From: Lentisphaeraceae bacterium | GTDB lineage: Bacteria > Verrucomicrobiota > Kiritimatiellia > RFP12 > DVOR01 | Assembly (NCBI GenBank): GCA_004555175.1 | Contig: SFJE01000020.1 | Coordinates: 1-64,000, forward strand | Direction: 5' to 3' | DNA length: 64,000 nt | Part shown: one piece after another, positions 31,481-40,530 of the stretch | Numbering within the stretch: position 1 is the stretch's first letter | Layout: every line of letters starts with the position of its first letter | Notes under the pieces: model-generated | What the model was told of the DNA's origin: nothing | The model's database searches: none | What the model saw: only the letters and a program-made list of their open reading frames with translations | Position numbers and translations under genes: made by a program

Positions 31481-34400
31481 ATGAGAGGAATAACAAGCAC
31501 CTTGGCTGTGAGCGCAGCCGCACTGCTCCTGGCTTTGCCGGGAAGAGCCGTCGACGCGCCGACGCCGGATCTGTCGTTTTCATTCACCAATAGCACCGCG
31601 CCATCGATTGGCTCACTCTCGTGGCAGTGGAATAATCCAGACAATGCCGTTTATGTCGACTCCCTGCGCACGGAGTCGGACGGCAATCCCTCCAAGGCGG
31701 TGACGATTAACGGTGATTGCCACCCGGGCGTGGGCTACAACTGGCCGGCGGAGTTCTCGGTGATGTCCTACATTAAGGTGACGGACGCGCCGGACAAGGG
31801 CACGGTCGTCTCCTTTGGCAATAACTGCTTTCTCTTGAAGCAGAACGCCACGACGATGCGTTTTGGCACGGCCGGTACCTATGTGGATGCGACGGCGGCG
31901 GATCTCTCGACCGGGTGGCACTTGGTGGTGGCCAAGCGCACGGCCTCGGGCCTCTCGATTCAGATTGACGACGGTACGGCGGTGACCGGCCGCACGGCCA
32001 TTGAGGTCGGCGGCGGCTTCCAGATTGGCACGCGCTGGACCGGGCCCAGCGATGATGGAACTGCCATTCAGGCCACGAACCTCTACATCGACGAGTTGGC
32101 CATCTACAACAGCGTGCTGACGGAGGAGCAGGTGGCGGCCCTTGTGGAGGCCTATCCTGCAGCGGTGCCCCCGACCTACACTGCCGACCTCTCGACCTCG
32201 GCGGAGACGACGGTCAATTATAGTGCGTTGACCTGGGATGTGGGCAGCGCGCCGGGCGCAAACGCCAGGGTCATTATCAAGACCCCGGCTGCCGGAATTA
32301 CCATTACGATGGACCAGGCCTCGAGCGCGTTCGCTCTCCTGACCGTTCAGGGCTCAGGCAAGTTGACGCTTGTGCCTGGCTCCGGCCTCACCGGCACGGC
32401 GCTGTCGACGAACGAGCTGGTCGTAGAGACGGATGTGGACGTCTCGGCCATTACGTCTTCCCTGGGCTCGGTCACGGTGGCGGCGGATAAGACCCTGACC
32501 ACAGGCGCGAATACCACCATGACGGGCGTGCCCACCGGTTCTGCCACCTCAAAGATCAAGGTGGTCGGGAGCGACCTCACGGCGATCCCCAACAATGTCT
32601 TGGCGATGACCGGCATCGTGGAGATTGAGCCTACGATTACCCTCTCGGGGGACGCCGCCAAGCTCTCCTTTAATACTGCGCAGACCCTCACCTACTCGGC
32701 GAATGTGAATGCCCCGCGCCTCGTGGTGGGCGACTCAGGCTCCGCGAACGCCACGATTACGCAAGTTGGCGGCACCATCACCCTCTCGAGCACGGCGACC
32801 GCTTGTAATAGCACAACGGCTTCGGCCATCCTCCTCGGCCACTGGAATACGACCACCACCTACAACTTGCAGGCCGGCACGCTCTCGGCCCCTGGTGGCG
32901 CGCTTTGCTTGGGGTGGGACGGCACGACCACGCTGAATGTGGGTGCGGCAACGGGTAATGCCGCGTTGGTGGATGTGTACGCGCTCAAGAGTGGCGATCG
33001 GTACAACACCGCCTCTGTTACGATCAATCCCACGGGCACCTTGCAGGTCGGCGAGGGTGGCATCGGGCTCGGTTCGCACAGCGCCAAGTCGATGACCCTC
33101 GCGGGCGGCACGCTGCTCGCCACGGCCACGACTTCGGCCAATATTGCGCACGCCAATGGCCTCAATGTGACGGCGGCTTCGACGATTGCCGCGGCACCGA
33201 GCGCCACGTTGACGATTAACAAGGTCTCCGGCTCTGGCAACCTCACCCTCGGCACGGCCGAGCAGACCGGCTCGGTGGTCATCTCCGACGTGAGCGCCTA
33301 CACCGGCACCGCGACCGCCTCCGCCGGCACGCTCGACCTGCACAGCGCCAGGTTCGGCGGGACCCTGCCCACCTTTGCGGTGGCGCGCGGTGCCACCCTC
33401 ATCCTCCCGGCGGGCAAGGAGGGTGCGATTGCCGTGCCCGATGGGGCCACGCTCACGCTCGTCCTCTCTTCGACGCAGCGCGTCTCGGGTTATGCCACCA
33501 CGGTGACCTCGGGCAAGGTGACCTTCAAGAAGGAGGGCAGCGATGGCGCGCTCGTTGAAATCACCGATGATGATGGCACTATCGAGAATGGCACCTTCAC
33601 CCCCAGCCTCAACACCTGGACCGCGAAGACGGCCGAGGAGGGCGGCTCCTACACCTGGAGCAACGCCGACAACTGGTCGAAGAAGAGGGTTCCCGCAGCA
33701 GGCGACTCGGTCAAGATCTCCGTCCCGGCGGAGGGGACAACCCTCACCCTCGGCTCGGCGGTGACGGTGGCCAATGTCAGCATTGCTGGTGAAGGCACGC
33801 TGACGCTCGCGGGCGAGGCCCTGACGGTCTCGGACACCGTGGTGGTCTCCGCCAACACCACGGCTGTTAAGGATAAGTTCTTGGCTGGTGCCATTCAGAT
33901 TGATGATGGTAAGGCCTTGACCGTCTCCACAGATACCGCCATCGCGAATGTCGACCAGTTTGACGCGAACAATGCATTGGCCCTGCCCGCACTCACCGGC
34001 ACCGGCACGCTTATCAAGGAGGGCACGGGAGTCCTCGGCCTCTTCAATCGCTCGGCCGAGCCCACTATCCAGGTCAAGGCCGGCACGCTTCATGTCCGCT
34101 CGAACCCGACCACGGCGATGAAGCTCGCTGTAGAGGATGGCGCAACCGTCAACTTCACCGCGTGGTCGACCTCCTTTACAAATAGCCTCAACACCTTCGC
34201 GCTAAAGGGCGGTAGCTCCTTCATTCTGGGCAACGGCCTAAACGCGAACTCGCCGCAGTCTATCGCTGGCGCAATGACCATCGCGGCGGCGACCGATGAG
34301 AAGCCGGCGAAGATCTACGGCTCGGCTTTTGGTCCAGTCACGCTTAATATGCCCATCAGCGGCACCGGCACGGTCGAGTTCGCCGATGGCGGGACCTTCC

Positions 34401-36946
34401 CTGGTAATAGCACCTTCGCCTGTGACCAGCTCGTTACCGTCTCTGGTGTCATCTCCGGCGGCATCAAGGTTAAGGTCACCGACCAACCCAATGTGGTCGT
34501 CTTCTCCGGTGCCAACGACTACTCCGGCGGCACCGACATCGCCGCAGGCTCGACGCTGCAAGTGGGTAACGCCACAGCACTCTCGACCTCGGGCACCATC
34601 TCCGGCGCGGGGATCATCAATGTGCCTGGCGTACTACCTTCGTTGGCGAGCGAGCGCTCGCGCTTCGCCGACACTTGGACTGGCCGAGTGAAGATTTCGG
34701 GTACTAATAAGGGGGCGATCCCGATTGGCAATTATGGTCCAACGGTCGAGTTCGCCGGCGCTTCCGGGTACTTAGATCCTCCGCGCGGTATCATTTTCAA
34801 GCAGAATATTATTCTCTCGGGGAATGGCTGGACGAGCCAAAATGGCAATGAAGGGAAGACCTTTATCTTCCAGGGCACCCTCTCGGGCGATGGTCTGCTA
34901 AAAATCACGAGTAAGCCGGATAACGGTCACTTCTATAAGTTTGAAGGCGATGTCTCCGGCTTTACTGGCCCGGTGACGGTGGAAAATAACCATGTTATCT
35001 TCTTCGCCAACGGTGCTAGCGATTCGATTACCTTCACTGAGAATAAGGGCAAGATTGTCATCAATAAGCCGGTCACCGTTGGCGGCACTTGGACGGCCAA
35101 TAACGGGATCGAAGTGAAGGCGAATGGCTCGCTTTCTGGCACGGGCACAATCGCTTCGGCGCTGACCTTCAATAATGGGGCCACGCTCGATGTGACCAAT
35201 GGCGCGTTGACGGCGCAGGCTGTGACGATTGCCGAAGGGGCGACGGTGACGGTGACCGGGGCGACGGCTTCGACGACGACCATTCTCACCTGCTCGAGCC
35301 CGGCGGCTGTGGCGGCCAAGCTTACCGGCGCGCCGGCGGGCTACAAGTTCGCGGCGACGGAGACGGCCGTGGTTTTGGCGAAGGCCGGCAACTACACGGT
35401 TGGCGGTCAGGCGTACGAGACGCTCGAGAAGGCGTTGGCGGCGATTGCCAAGGAGCCACACCATTCCGGCACGATTGTGATTGATGCCGGTGCACCAGAT
35501 GAGATTACGCTCACCAAGCAGATCCTGTTGGACGATGCCTCGGCCTATATCGGTATTGATCTCGGCGGCAAGACGCTGAAGGTTAATTCGGCTTCGAAGG
35601 ATGAGGCGGTCTTCTCCAAGACGCCGACGAAGTCTGGCGCGACGTCCTCTGGTGCCATCTGGGTGCGGCAGGGTTCGCTGACCCTCTATAATGGCACGAT
35701 TGAGACGACGGGCCGCGTGGTGACTGTGGGCGCGTATAACACGAGTGGTAAGAAGGTGTTGGATGATGATACGGCTTCGCTCCTCCTGCCGGTTGTTGCC
35801 GACAAGACGGTTGCGACGTTGAAGTCCACCGGCGAGTTTGGCGTGGTGGCCTTTGAGGGGGCACATATCGTCACTTCGGGTAACATCTCGACGACGGCTG
35901 CGGATTGCTGCGCCATTAGCGGGAACGGCTTGAAGTACAATACCGCTCACATCACCATTGAGGGCGGCGAGATCACCAGCGCGAAGGATATTGCCATCTA
36001 TAACCCGCAATATGGCTCGCTCACGATTACGGGCGGCACCATCACCGGTAAGACGGCTGTCTACGTGAAGGGTGGCGACTTCTCGGTGGGCGATGGAGCC
36101 CAGGAAGCGCAGACCACGATCAGTGGTGGCACGCTCATCGGTAATGGCGACAAGGTGGCCTACACGCCTTACGGCAACGGTGCCTACGCGACCGGCGACG
36201 CGCTGGTGATTGATAATGACAATCGCTATGCGCCGTTGACGGTCACCATCACTGGCGGGCAGTTCTTCTCTGAGAATGCGGAGCCGATTGCCTCCTACAG
36301 CAATGTCTCCACCGATGTCCTCACGGGCTTTGTCTCCGGCGGCAAGTTTAACAAGGCGATTGCTGGCTCGCTCTGCGCGGACGGCAAGTGCTGCGTGAAG
36401 GCGTATCCGCTGGATGGCTTCGCACCGTGGGCCATTGTTGACCTGCCGGCGATCTCCGGTGGTGAGTCGGGCGAAGTGGTGATTACTACGCCCGAGGCCA
36501 AGGATGTCATTGGCAAGATTATTGCCGCCGATACCTCCTTGCCGACGTCGGTTGAGGTTATTGCCGGGACGAAGTCTGGCGCGGCGCTGCCGCCGGCTGA
36601 GGTGGCTGATGCCCTCGCCATCTTCGGCTCCTCGGTGACCACCACCGCGAACGAAGGCTCCAAGCTCACCATCACCGTCTCCTACGACTTCGGTATCTCG
36701 GAGGTCTACCAGGATGGCAGCAACATCGTGGTGAAGGCCAAGGTCCAGAAGAGCAACGAGACCAACGAGACCAACGCGACCGTGGCAACCATCAGCAATG
36801 GGGTCACGCTCACCCTCGTTGATGGCGATGGCGTGCCGCTCGAGGGCGGCGTGAAGACCCTCAACGCGGCTACCCAGGAGGTCGACTTCTCCATCCCGGT
36901 GGAGAAGATCGCTGGCAAGACCTTCAAGGTGAAGGCCACGAAGTAA
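31481..36946 (+). CDS. Giant secreted LamG/beta-helix adhesin-like protein
   Basis: An 1821-residue exported protein. Signal peptide about 1-25; a concanavalin A/LamG-like domain about 27-227 (IYNSVLTEEQVAALV is a typical end); then long Gly/Thr/Ser-rich beta-solenoid with autotransporter-type passenger repeats (GTGTLIKEGTGVLGL near 840, FSGANDYSGGTDIAAGSTLQ near 1005); a pectate-lyase-like region about 1305-1640 with GGTITGKTAV-type coils; and a C-terminal beta domain about 1727-1821. There is no beta-barrel and no PEP-CTERM or LPXTG signal, so anchoring is unexplained. ATG 31481 follows AGGAAAGGA; the upstream GTG 31421 would add 20 residues before the signal peptide. Monocistronic, with its own promoter and terminator. 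Confidence 0.85.
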   Translation: MRGITSTLAVSAAALLLALPGRAVDAPTPDLSFSFTNSTAPSIGSLSWQWNNPDNAVYVDSLRTESDGNPSKAVTINGDCHPGVGYNWPAEFSVMSYIKVTDAPDKGTVVSFGNNCFLLKQNATTMRFGTAGTYVDATAADLSTGWHLVVAKRTASGLSIQIDDGTAVTGRTAIEVGGGFQIGTRWTGPSDDGTAIQATNLYIDELAIYNSVLTEEQVAALVEAYPAAVPPTYTADLSTSAETTVNYSALTWDVGSAPGANARVIIKTPAAGITITMDQASSAFALLTVQGSGKLTLVPGSGLTGTALSTNELVVETDVDVSAITSSLGSVTVAADKTLTTGANTTMTGVPTGSATSKIKVVGSDLTAIPNNVLAMTGIVEIEPTITLSGDAAKLSFNTAQTLTYSANVNAPRLVVGDSGSANATITQVGGTITLSSTATACNSTTASAILLGHWNTTTTYNLQAGTLSAPGGALCLGWDGTTTLNVGAATGNAALVDVYALKSGDRYNTASVTINPTGTLQVGEGGIGLGSHSAKSMTLAGGTLLATATTSANIAHANGLNVTAASTIAAAPSATLTINKVSGSGNLTLGTAEQTGSVVISDVSAYTGTATASAGTLDLHSARFGGTLPTFAVARGATLILPAGKEGAIAVPDGATLTLVLSSTQRVSGYATTVTSGKVTFKKEGSDGALVEITDDDGTIENGTFTPSLNTWTAKTAEEGGSYTWSNADNWSKKRVPAAGDSVKISVPAEGTTLTLGSAVTVANVSIAGEGTLTLAGEALTVSDTVVVSANTTAVKDKFLAGAIQIDDGKALTVSTDTAIANVDQFDANNALALPALTGTGTLIKEGTGVLGLFNRSAEPTIQVKAGTLHVRSNPTTAMKLAVEDGATVNFTAWSTSFTNSLNTFALKGGSSFILGNGLNANSPQSIAGAMTIAAATDEKPAKIYGSAFGPVTLNMPISGTGTVEFADGGTFPGNSTFACDQLVTVSGVISGGIKVKVTDQPNVVVFSGANDYSGGTDIAAGSTLQVGNATALSTSGTISGAGIINVPGVLPSLASERSRFADTWTGRVKISGTNKGAIPIGNYGPTVEFAGASGYLDPPRGIIFKQNIILSGNGWTSQNGNEGKTFIFQGTLSGDGLLKITSKPDNGHFYKFEGDVSGFTGPVTVENNHVIFFANGASDSITFTENKGKIVINKPVTVGGTWTANNGIEVKANGSLSGTGTIASALTFNNGATLDVTNGALTAQAVTIAEGATVTVTGATASTTTILTCSSPAAVAAKLTGAPAGYKFAATETAVVLAKAGNYTVGGQAYETLEKALAAIAKEPHHSGTIVIDAGAPDEITLTKQILLDDASAYIGIDLGGKTLKVNSASKDEAVFSKTPTKSGATSSGAIWVRQGSLTLYNGTIETTGRVVTVGAYNTSGKKVLDDDTASLLLPVVADKTVATLKSTGEFGVVAFEGAHIVTSGNISTTAADCCAISGNGLKYNTAHITIEGGEITSAKDIAIYNPQYGSLTITGGTITGKTAVYVKGGDFSVGDGAQEAQTTISGGTLIGNGDKVAYTPYGNGAYATGDALVIDNDNRYAPLTVTITGGQFFSENAEPIASYSNVSTDVLTGFVSGGKFNKAIAGSLCADGKCCVKAYPLDGFAPWAIVDLPAISGGESGEVVITTPEAKDVIGKIIAADTSLPTSVEVIAGTKSGAALPPAEVADALAIFGSSVTTTANEGSKLTITVSYDFGISEVYQDGSNIVVKAKVQKSNETNETNATVATISNGVTLTLVDGDGVPLEGGVKTLNAATQEVDFSIPVEKIAGKTFKVKATK

Positions 36947-37008
36947 TTCCCTGCGCGCGGCGTTTACCCGTCGCGCGCCCCCTTTCCTCATTCCTAATAT
37001 ATACCGGA

Positions 37009-37037
37009 CCCTGCGGCAAAACGCCGCAGGGTTTTTT
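37009..37037 (+). terminator. Terminator of the giant gene
   Basis: CCCTGCGGC, loop AAAAC, GCCGCAGGG, then TTTTTT. Confidence 0.88.
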
Positions 37038-37072
37038 GTACCCACAAGCACCGAGCACACCACATTTTTTTA

Positions 37073-37500
37073 ACCACAAAGAACACAAAGGTCACAAAGG
37101 GTTGTGGAGGCCTTGTCGCGCCGAAATAGGCCTTGTGGATTAGCAACCACAAGTCCGAGCGAAGCGAAGGAGCTATGTCAACAAGAACACTTTTCCGGCG
37201 TGTTTTGCGTTTTCCTGTGGTTTCCCACAAGGCCTATTTCGGCGTGTTCCCCTTTGTGCTCTTTGTGTTCTTTGTGGTTTCCCCCTGCGTGTATTTCGGC
37301 GTTTTTTGCGTTTTCCTGTGGTTTCCTCCTGCGTGTATTTCGGTGTGCTTCTCTTTGTGCCCTTTGTGTTCTTTGTGGTTGCTAAAAACACGTGGTGTGA
37401 CAAGGTCGCCTTTGTGGTTTCCCACAAGGCCTATTTCGGCGTGCTTCCCTTTGTGCCCTTGTTGACATAGCTCCTTCGCTTCGCTCGGACTTGTGTTCTT
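37073..37500. repeat. CTTTGTG/TATTTCGGCG repeat block with two TTGACATAGCTCC copies
   Basis: It begins with inverted nonamers (ACCACAAAG, AACACAAAG), then an inverted GTTGACATAGCTCC copy (about 37147-37184), then forward CTTTGTG nonamers with at least four TATTTCGGCG units, and a forward GTTGACATAGCTCC copy (about 37461-37493). The outer halves are inverted relative to each other. No gene is supported. Confidence 0.75.
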
Positions 37501-37544
37501 TGTGGTTGCTAAATCCTGCGGTGTTTCGAGTACGTAAAAAGTGC

Positions 37545-37574
37545 TTGCTTTTTGGGGTGGGATTGTGCCATAAT
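37545..37574 (+). promoter_or_regulatory. tRNA-Ser promoter
   Basis: TTGCTT (37545-37550), 18-nt spacer, CATAAT (37569-37574), 16 nt before the mature tRNA. Confidence 0.65.
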
Positions 37575-37590
37575 GTGCGCACTTCTTTAC

Positions 37591-37681
37591 GGAGAGGTGG
37601 CCGAGTGGTCGAAGGCGCAAGACTGGAAATCTTGTGTACTCTTTATGGGTACCGTGGGTTCAAATCCCACCCTCTCCGCCA
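37591..37681 (+). tRNA. tRNA-Ser (anticodon GGA)
   Basis: Acceptor GGAGAGG (37591-37597) pairs with CCTCTCC (37671-37677), then G and encoded CCA. The anticodon loop CTGGAAA reads GGA; a long variable arm (TGTACTC...GGGTACC) is typical of class II tRNA-Ser; T-arm GGGTTCAAATCCC. Confidence 0.95.
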
Positions 37682-37700
37682 GTTAAAGAGGTTGAGAAGG

Positions 37701-37731
37701 AAGGCTGCCGAAGGGCGGCCTTTTCTTGTTT
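37701..37731 (+). terminator. tRNA-Ser terminator
   Basis: AAGGCTGCC, loop GAAG, GGCGGCCTT (one G-U pair), then TTCTTGTTTT. Confidence 0.8.
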
Positions 37732-37755
37732 TATGAGCGTATGGAGGCAGCGGCG

Positions 37756-38319
37756 ATGAATTGGTTGATTGCGGTGTTGGTGTTGTGCGCGATTACGTGC
37801 ATTCCGGCGTTGGAGTTGCGCGCGTCGATTCCGGTGGGCTTTTTTGCGTTGGGGCCGATGTGCGAGCGCCTGGCGGGGGCGTTGGGGGTGGAGTGGACGG
37901 GGGTGGAGATGAGTCCGTGGCTGGTGGCGGGGGTGTGCGTGGCGGCGAACGTGGTGCTGGGGGTGGTGGTCTTTGAGGTGCTGCTGCCGTGTCTGCGGCT
38001 GATGCGGCGGTGGGGGTGGTTTGAGCGGCGGGTGTGGCCAATCTTCGAGAAGCGGCAGGAGAAGTTGCGCCCGGCGGTGGAGAAGTATGGCGAGTGGGGG
38101 TTGGCGGTCTTTATCGGGGTGCCGTTGCCAGGGACGGGGGCGGTGACGGGGGCAATTGGGGCCTTTTTGTTGGGGTTTGACCGCAAGCGCTTCTATTTGG
38201 CGAATGTGGCGGGGGTGTTGCTGGCGGGGATTTGCGTGACGGCGCTGTGCTTCTTGATTCTGAATGGGGCGGTGGCGGAGGATTCGCTCCTGCGCCGGCT
38301 CTTCCTAAAGCAGCTGTAG
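37756..38319 (+). CDS. COG2426 small membrane protein (putative export protein)
   Basis: A 187-residue integral membrane protein with about four segments. Motifs LELRASIPVGFFALG (about 19-33) and GVPLPGTGAVTGAIGAF (about 121-137) are those of the COG2426/Sm_multidrug_ex family, whose substrate is not established. The start at 37756 is preceded by GGAGGCAG; in-frame ATG 37741 and TTG 37726 lack an SD, the latter lying in the tRNA terminator. Strongly G-skewed. It has no evident own promoter and may depend on read-through from tRNA-Ser. Confidence 0.8.
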   Translation: MNWLIAVLVLCAITCIPALELRASIPVGFFALGPMCERLAGALGVEWTGVEMSPWLVAGVCVAANVVLGVVVFEVLLPCLRLMRRWGWFERRVWPIFEKRQEKLRPAVEKYGEWGLAVFIGVPLPGTGAVTGAIGAFLLGFDRKRFYLANVAGVLLAGICVTALCFLILNGAVAEDSLLRRLFLKQL

Positions 38320-38439
38320 CGCTGCGCGCGGCCGGTCAGAACGGGCAACGCGGCCTCTCAGCCCGCGTCCGCCACCTCACGCGAGCACCTTGCGCTCACC
38401 CCGCGTTTCGTGCGCCCTACGGCGCGCGAGACGCGGATG

Positions 38440-38448
38440 TGCTACAAT
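38440..38448 (+). promoter_or_regulatory. S1-gene promoter, extended -10
   Basis: TGCTACAAT (38440-38448) gives an extended -10 with TACAAT at 38443-38448. No TTGC-type -35 is present; a GCGCG discriminator follows. The same TGCTACAAT occurs at 41641, 48113 and 59605. Confidence 0.55.
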
Positions 38449-38491
38449 CTGCGCGTTTTTTGTTTGTTGTTGAGCAAAGGAACGACAGAAG

Positions 38492-39691
38492 ATGAAGGAT
38501 TCGAAGGCGGATTTCGCCGCGATGTTGGCGGCCAGTGGCTTGAACTATCGGCGCGGGTTTAATCCCGGCGAAGAGGTGACGGCCCGGGTGGTCTCGACGA
38601 AGGGGCACTATGTGGTGCTGGATGTGGGGGCGAAGGACGAAGGGGTGGTGGATAAGGAGGAGTTTATCCTGGAGGATGGCACGCTGCGGGCCCAGGAGGG
38701 CGAGCGCGTGAAGGTGTGGTTTGTGGGGATGCGGCAGGGGAACTTGACCTTTACCGCGCGTAATAAGGCCACCGGGCGCGGCGATGCGGCCATCGCGCAG
38801 GCCTACGCCGCCGGCACGCCGATCGACGGTCTGGTCAAGGCCGAGACCAAGGGCGGCTATGAGATCGACCTGGCTGGTCAGCGCGCCTTTTGTCCCTACT
38901 CGCAGATGGAGCGCTTCCGGACGAAGGAGCCGGCCGAGTTTGTGGGCACCAAGCAGACCTTCCTGATTACCGAGTATGGCGAGGATGAGCGGGGGATGAA
39001 CCTGCTGGTCTCGCGGCGGGCGCTGCTGGAGCGCGAGCAGAAGGCGGCGCGCGAGGCGCTCTTCGCCGAACTCGCTGAGGGGCAGACGCGCGAGGGGACG
39101 GTGACGCGCATCGTCGACTTCGGCGTCTTTGTGGACCTGGGCGGGGCCGAGGGGCTGGTGCCCAAGCGCGAGCTCTCGTGGGAGCGCGACGCAAAGGCCG
39201 AGGAGTTGGTCAAGCCCGGGGACAAGGTGGAGGTGCTGGTGCAGCATGTGGACGCGGTGACCGAGCGGATTTCGCTCTCGCTGCGGGCGTTGCGGCAGAA
39301 TCCCTGGGAGGCCTTTGCCGCGCAGTATCGCGTGGGCGATGTGCTGAACGCGAAGATTGTGCGCATTGCCACCTTCGGGGCCTTCGCGCAGGTGGCGCCG
39401 GGGGTCGATGGGCTCCTCTCCAATGGGCGCCTGGCCGCGTTGGCGAAGGGCAAGCGGATCGCCTCGGCGCACGAGGTGGTCGAGGAGGGGCAGCTGCTCG
39501 AGGTGCGGATTGAATCGATTGACCTCGAGGCGCACAAGATTGCCCTCAAGCCGGTGACGGCCGAGGAGCCGGTGGCCAAGGACGCCGCCCCGGAGAATGA
39601 TCCGGAGGCCGACGCGCGTGAGTGGCTCCGCGCCAACCGCGCCAAGCAGGCCAATTTTGGCAACAACCCCTTCGCGAACCTCTCGCTGTAA
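38492..39691 (+). CDS. S1-domain RNA-binding protein, ribosomal protein S1-like
   Basis: A 399-residue protein with four predicted S1 (OB-fold) domains at about 24-92, 108-175, 195-265 and 285-355; the third (EGTVTRIVDFGVFVDLGGAE then GLVP) is the most canonical. Ribosomal protein S1 binds mRNA on the 30S subunit; short S1 proteins with four domains occur in several phyla, so this may be rpsA or a regulatory paralogue. RBS AAAGGA precedes ATG 38492. The tail (about 365-399) is acidic then basic. Confidence 0.85.
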   Translation: MKDSKADFAAMLAASGLNYRRGFNPGEEVTARVVSTKGHYVVLDVGAKDEGVVDKEEFILEDGTLRAQEGERVKVWFVGMRQGNLTFTARNKATGRGDAAIAQAYAAGTPIDGLVKAETKGGYEIDLAGQRAFCPYSQMERFRTKEPAEFVGTKQTFLITEYGEDERGMNLLVSRRALLEREQKAAREALFAELAEGQTREGTVTRIVDFGVFVDLGGAEGLVPKRELSWERDAKAEELVKPGDKVEVLVQHVDAVTERISLSLRALRQNPWEAFAAQYRVGDVLNAKIVRIATFGAFAQVAPGVDGLLSNGRLAALAKGKRIASAHEVVEEGQLLEVRIESIDLEAHKIALKPVTAEEPVAKDAAPENDPEADAREWLRANRAKQANFGNNPFANLSL

Positions 39692-39697
39692 AGGGGG

Positions 39698-39806
39698 ATG
39701 ACAGATGACAGAGGACAGAGGACAGGGCGCGTTCCGCGACGGATCGGCCGGGGGCCTCTCTGTCAAGGCTCATCCGTCATCTGTCCTCCGCGAGCGGAGC
39801 GAGCGT
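39698..39806. repeat. Heptamer-arm element with GCGCGTTCCGCG core
   Basis: Left arm GATGACA twice and GAGGACA twice, core GGGCGCGTTCCGCGACGG, right arm CATCCGTCATCTGTCCTCC (the inverted form), then GAGCGGAGCGAGCG. It is the compact form of the elements at 2237 and 57046. Confidence 0.8.
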
Positions 39807-40412
39807 TTGCCGGTTAACCTCTACTTCACGGCGCAGGGGCGGACGGCGCTGCGCTACTGGCGCGCCGATGGCAGCGTGGCCGAGCGGCAGGTCTCCTCGC
39901 CGGCGGCTCTGCTCTGCCAGGAGGCGGATCCCGAGGCCGTGGTTTCGCCACGCGTGCTGGAGAGCGCCGAGGCGGTGCTCTTTGCCGCCTTCCGCGAGTT
40001 GCCGCTCTGCCCGCAGGGCGCGTGGGCGCTGGACGCGGCGGGCGGCTTCTCGCCGCTCTACCGCGAGGCCTTTGCCGCGCTGCTGCGGATGGTGCGCCTG
40101 GCGCCGAGCGAACGTTGGTGCCGGCGGGGCGAGCCGGGCTGGTTCCTCCAGTTTGGCCTGCGCGAAGCCGACGGCAGCTACACGATGGGCGCCTTTGTGC
40201 TCCCGTGCGGGAAGCCGGCGGTGCTGACCTTCCGCGCGGCAGACCTGATTGAAGCGTTACCGGGCGCGCAGCCCTTCGCCACGATGGATGTGCTCTCGGC
40301 GGCCGATGGCCTCGCTGAACAGCGCGACGAGGCGGTGGGCTGGGATGCGCGCATCCGCCTGCCGATTGCCGATCGCGGCGCAGCCCTCGTGCGCCTGCTG
40401 CCGCGGAGTTAA
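39705..40412 (+). CDS. Hypothetical protein with a repeat-derived N-terminus
   Basis: Unrecognised 235-residue soluble protein. The first 34 residues are encoded by the heptamer-arm element; the body begins at about residue 35 (LPVNLYFTAQGRTALRYWRADGS). Two starts are possible: ATG 39705, with the strong SD AAGGGGGA at 39691-39698, or TTG 39807 just after the repeat with GGAG upstream. I list the longer form because of its SD. Central features include RAPSERW-like and GEPGWFLQFGLREADGSYTMG. It follows the S1 gene by 13 bp. Confidence 0.6.
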   Translation: MTEDRGQGAFRDGSAGGLSVKAHPSSVLRERSERLPVNLYFTAQGRTALRYWRADGSVAERQVSSPAALLCQEADPEAVVSPRVLESAEAVLFAAFRELPLCPQGAWALDAAGGFSPLYREAFAALLRMVRLAPSERWCRRGEPGWFLQFGLREADGSYTMGAFVLPCGKPAVLTFRAADLIEALPGAQPFATMDVLSAADGLAEQRDEAVGWDARIRLPIADRGAALVRLLPRS

Positions 40413-40439
40413 GGCCGCGAGGACGCGGCCTGGCAGAAC

Positions 40440-40530
40440 GGGCTGCGACGTGTTGACATAGCTCCTTCGCTTCGCTCGGACTTTACCTCTCACTTCTCAT
40501 CTCTCACCTCTCACTTCTCTCTTCTCTCCT
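40440..40530. repeat. TTGACATAGCTCC copy and pyrimidine heptamers
   Basis: A GTTGACATAGCTCC element (about 40449-40485) is followed by ACCTCTC, ACTTCTC, ATCTCTC, ACCTCTC, ACTTCTC, TCTTCTC, TCCT running straight into the ATG at 40531. Confidence 0.75.

Noticed and set aside
34898..37063. Antisense frame of 721 codons opposite the giant gene
   Set aside because: Mirror of the solenoid repeats; Arg/His-rich without recognisable domains.
37461..37493. TTGACA in the dispersed element as a canonical promoter
   Set aside because: No -10-like sequence 16-18 nt downstream in any copy.
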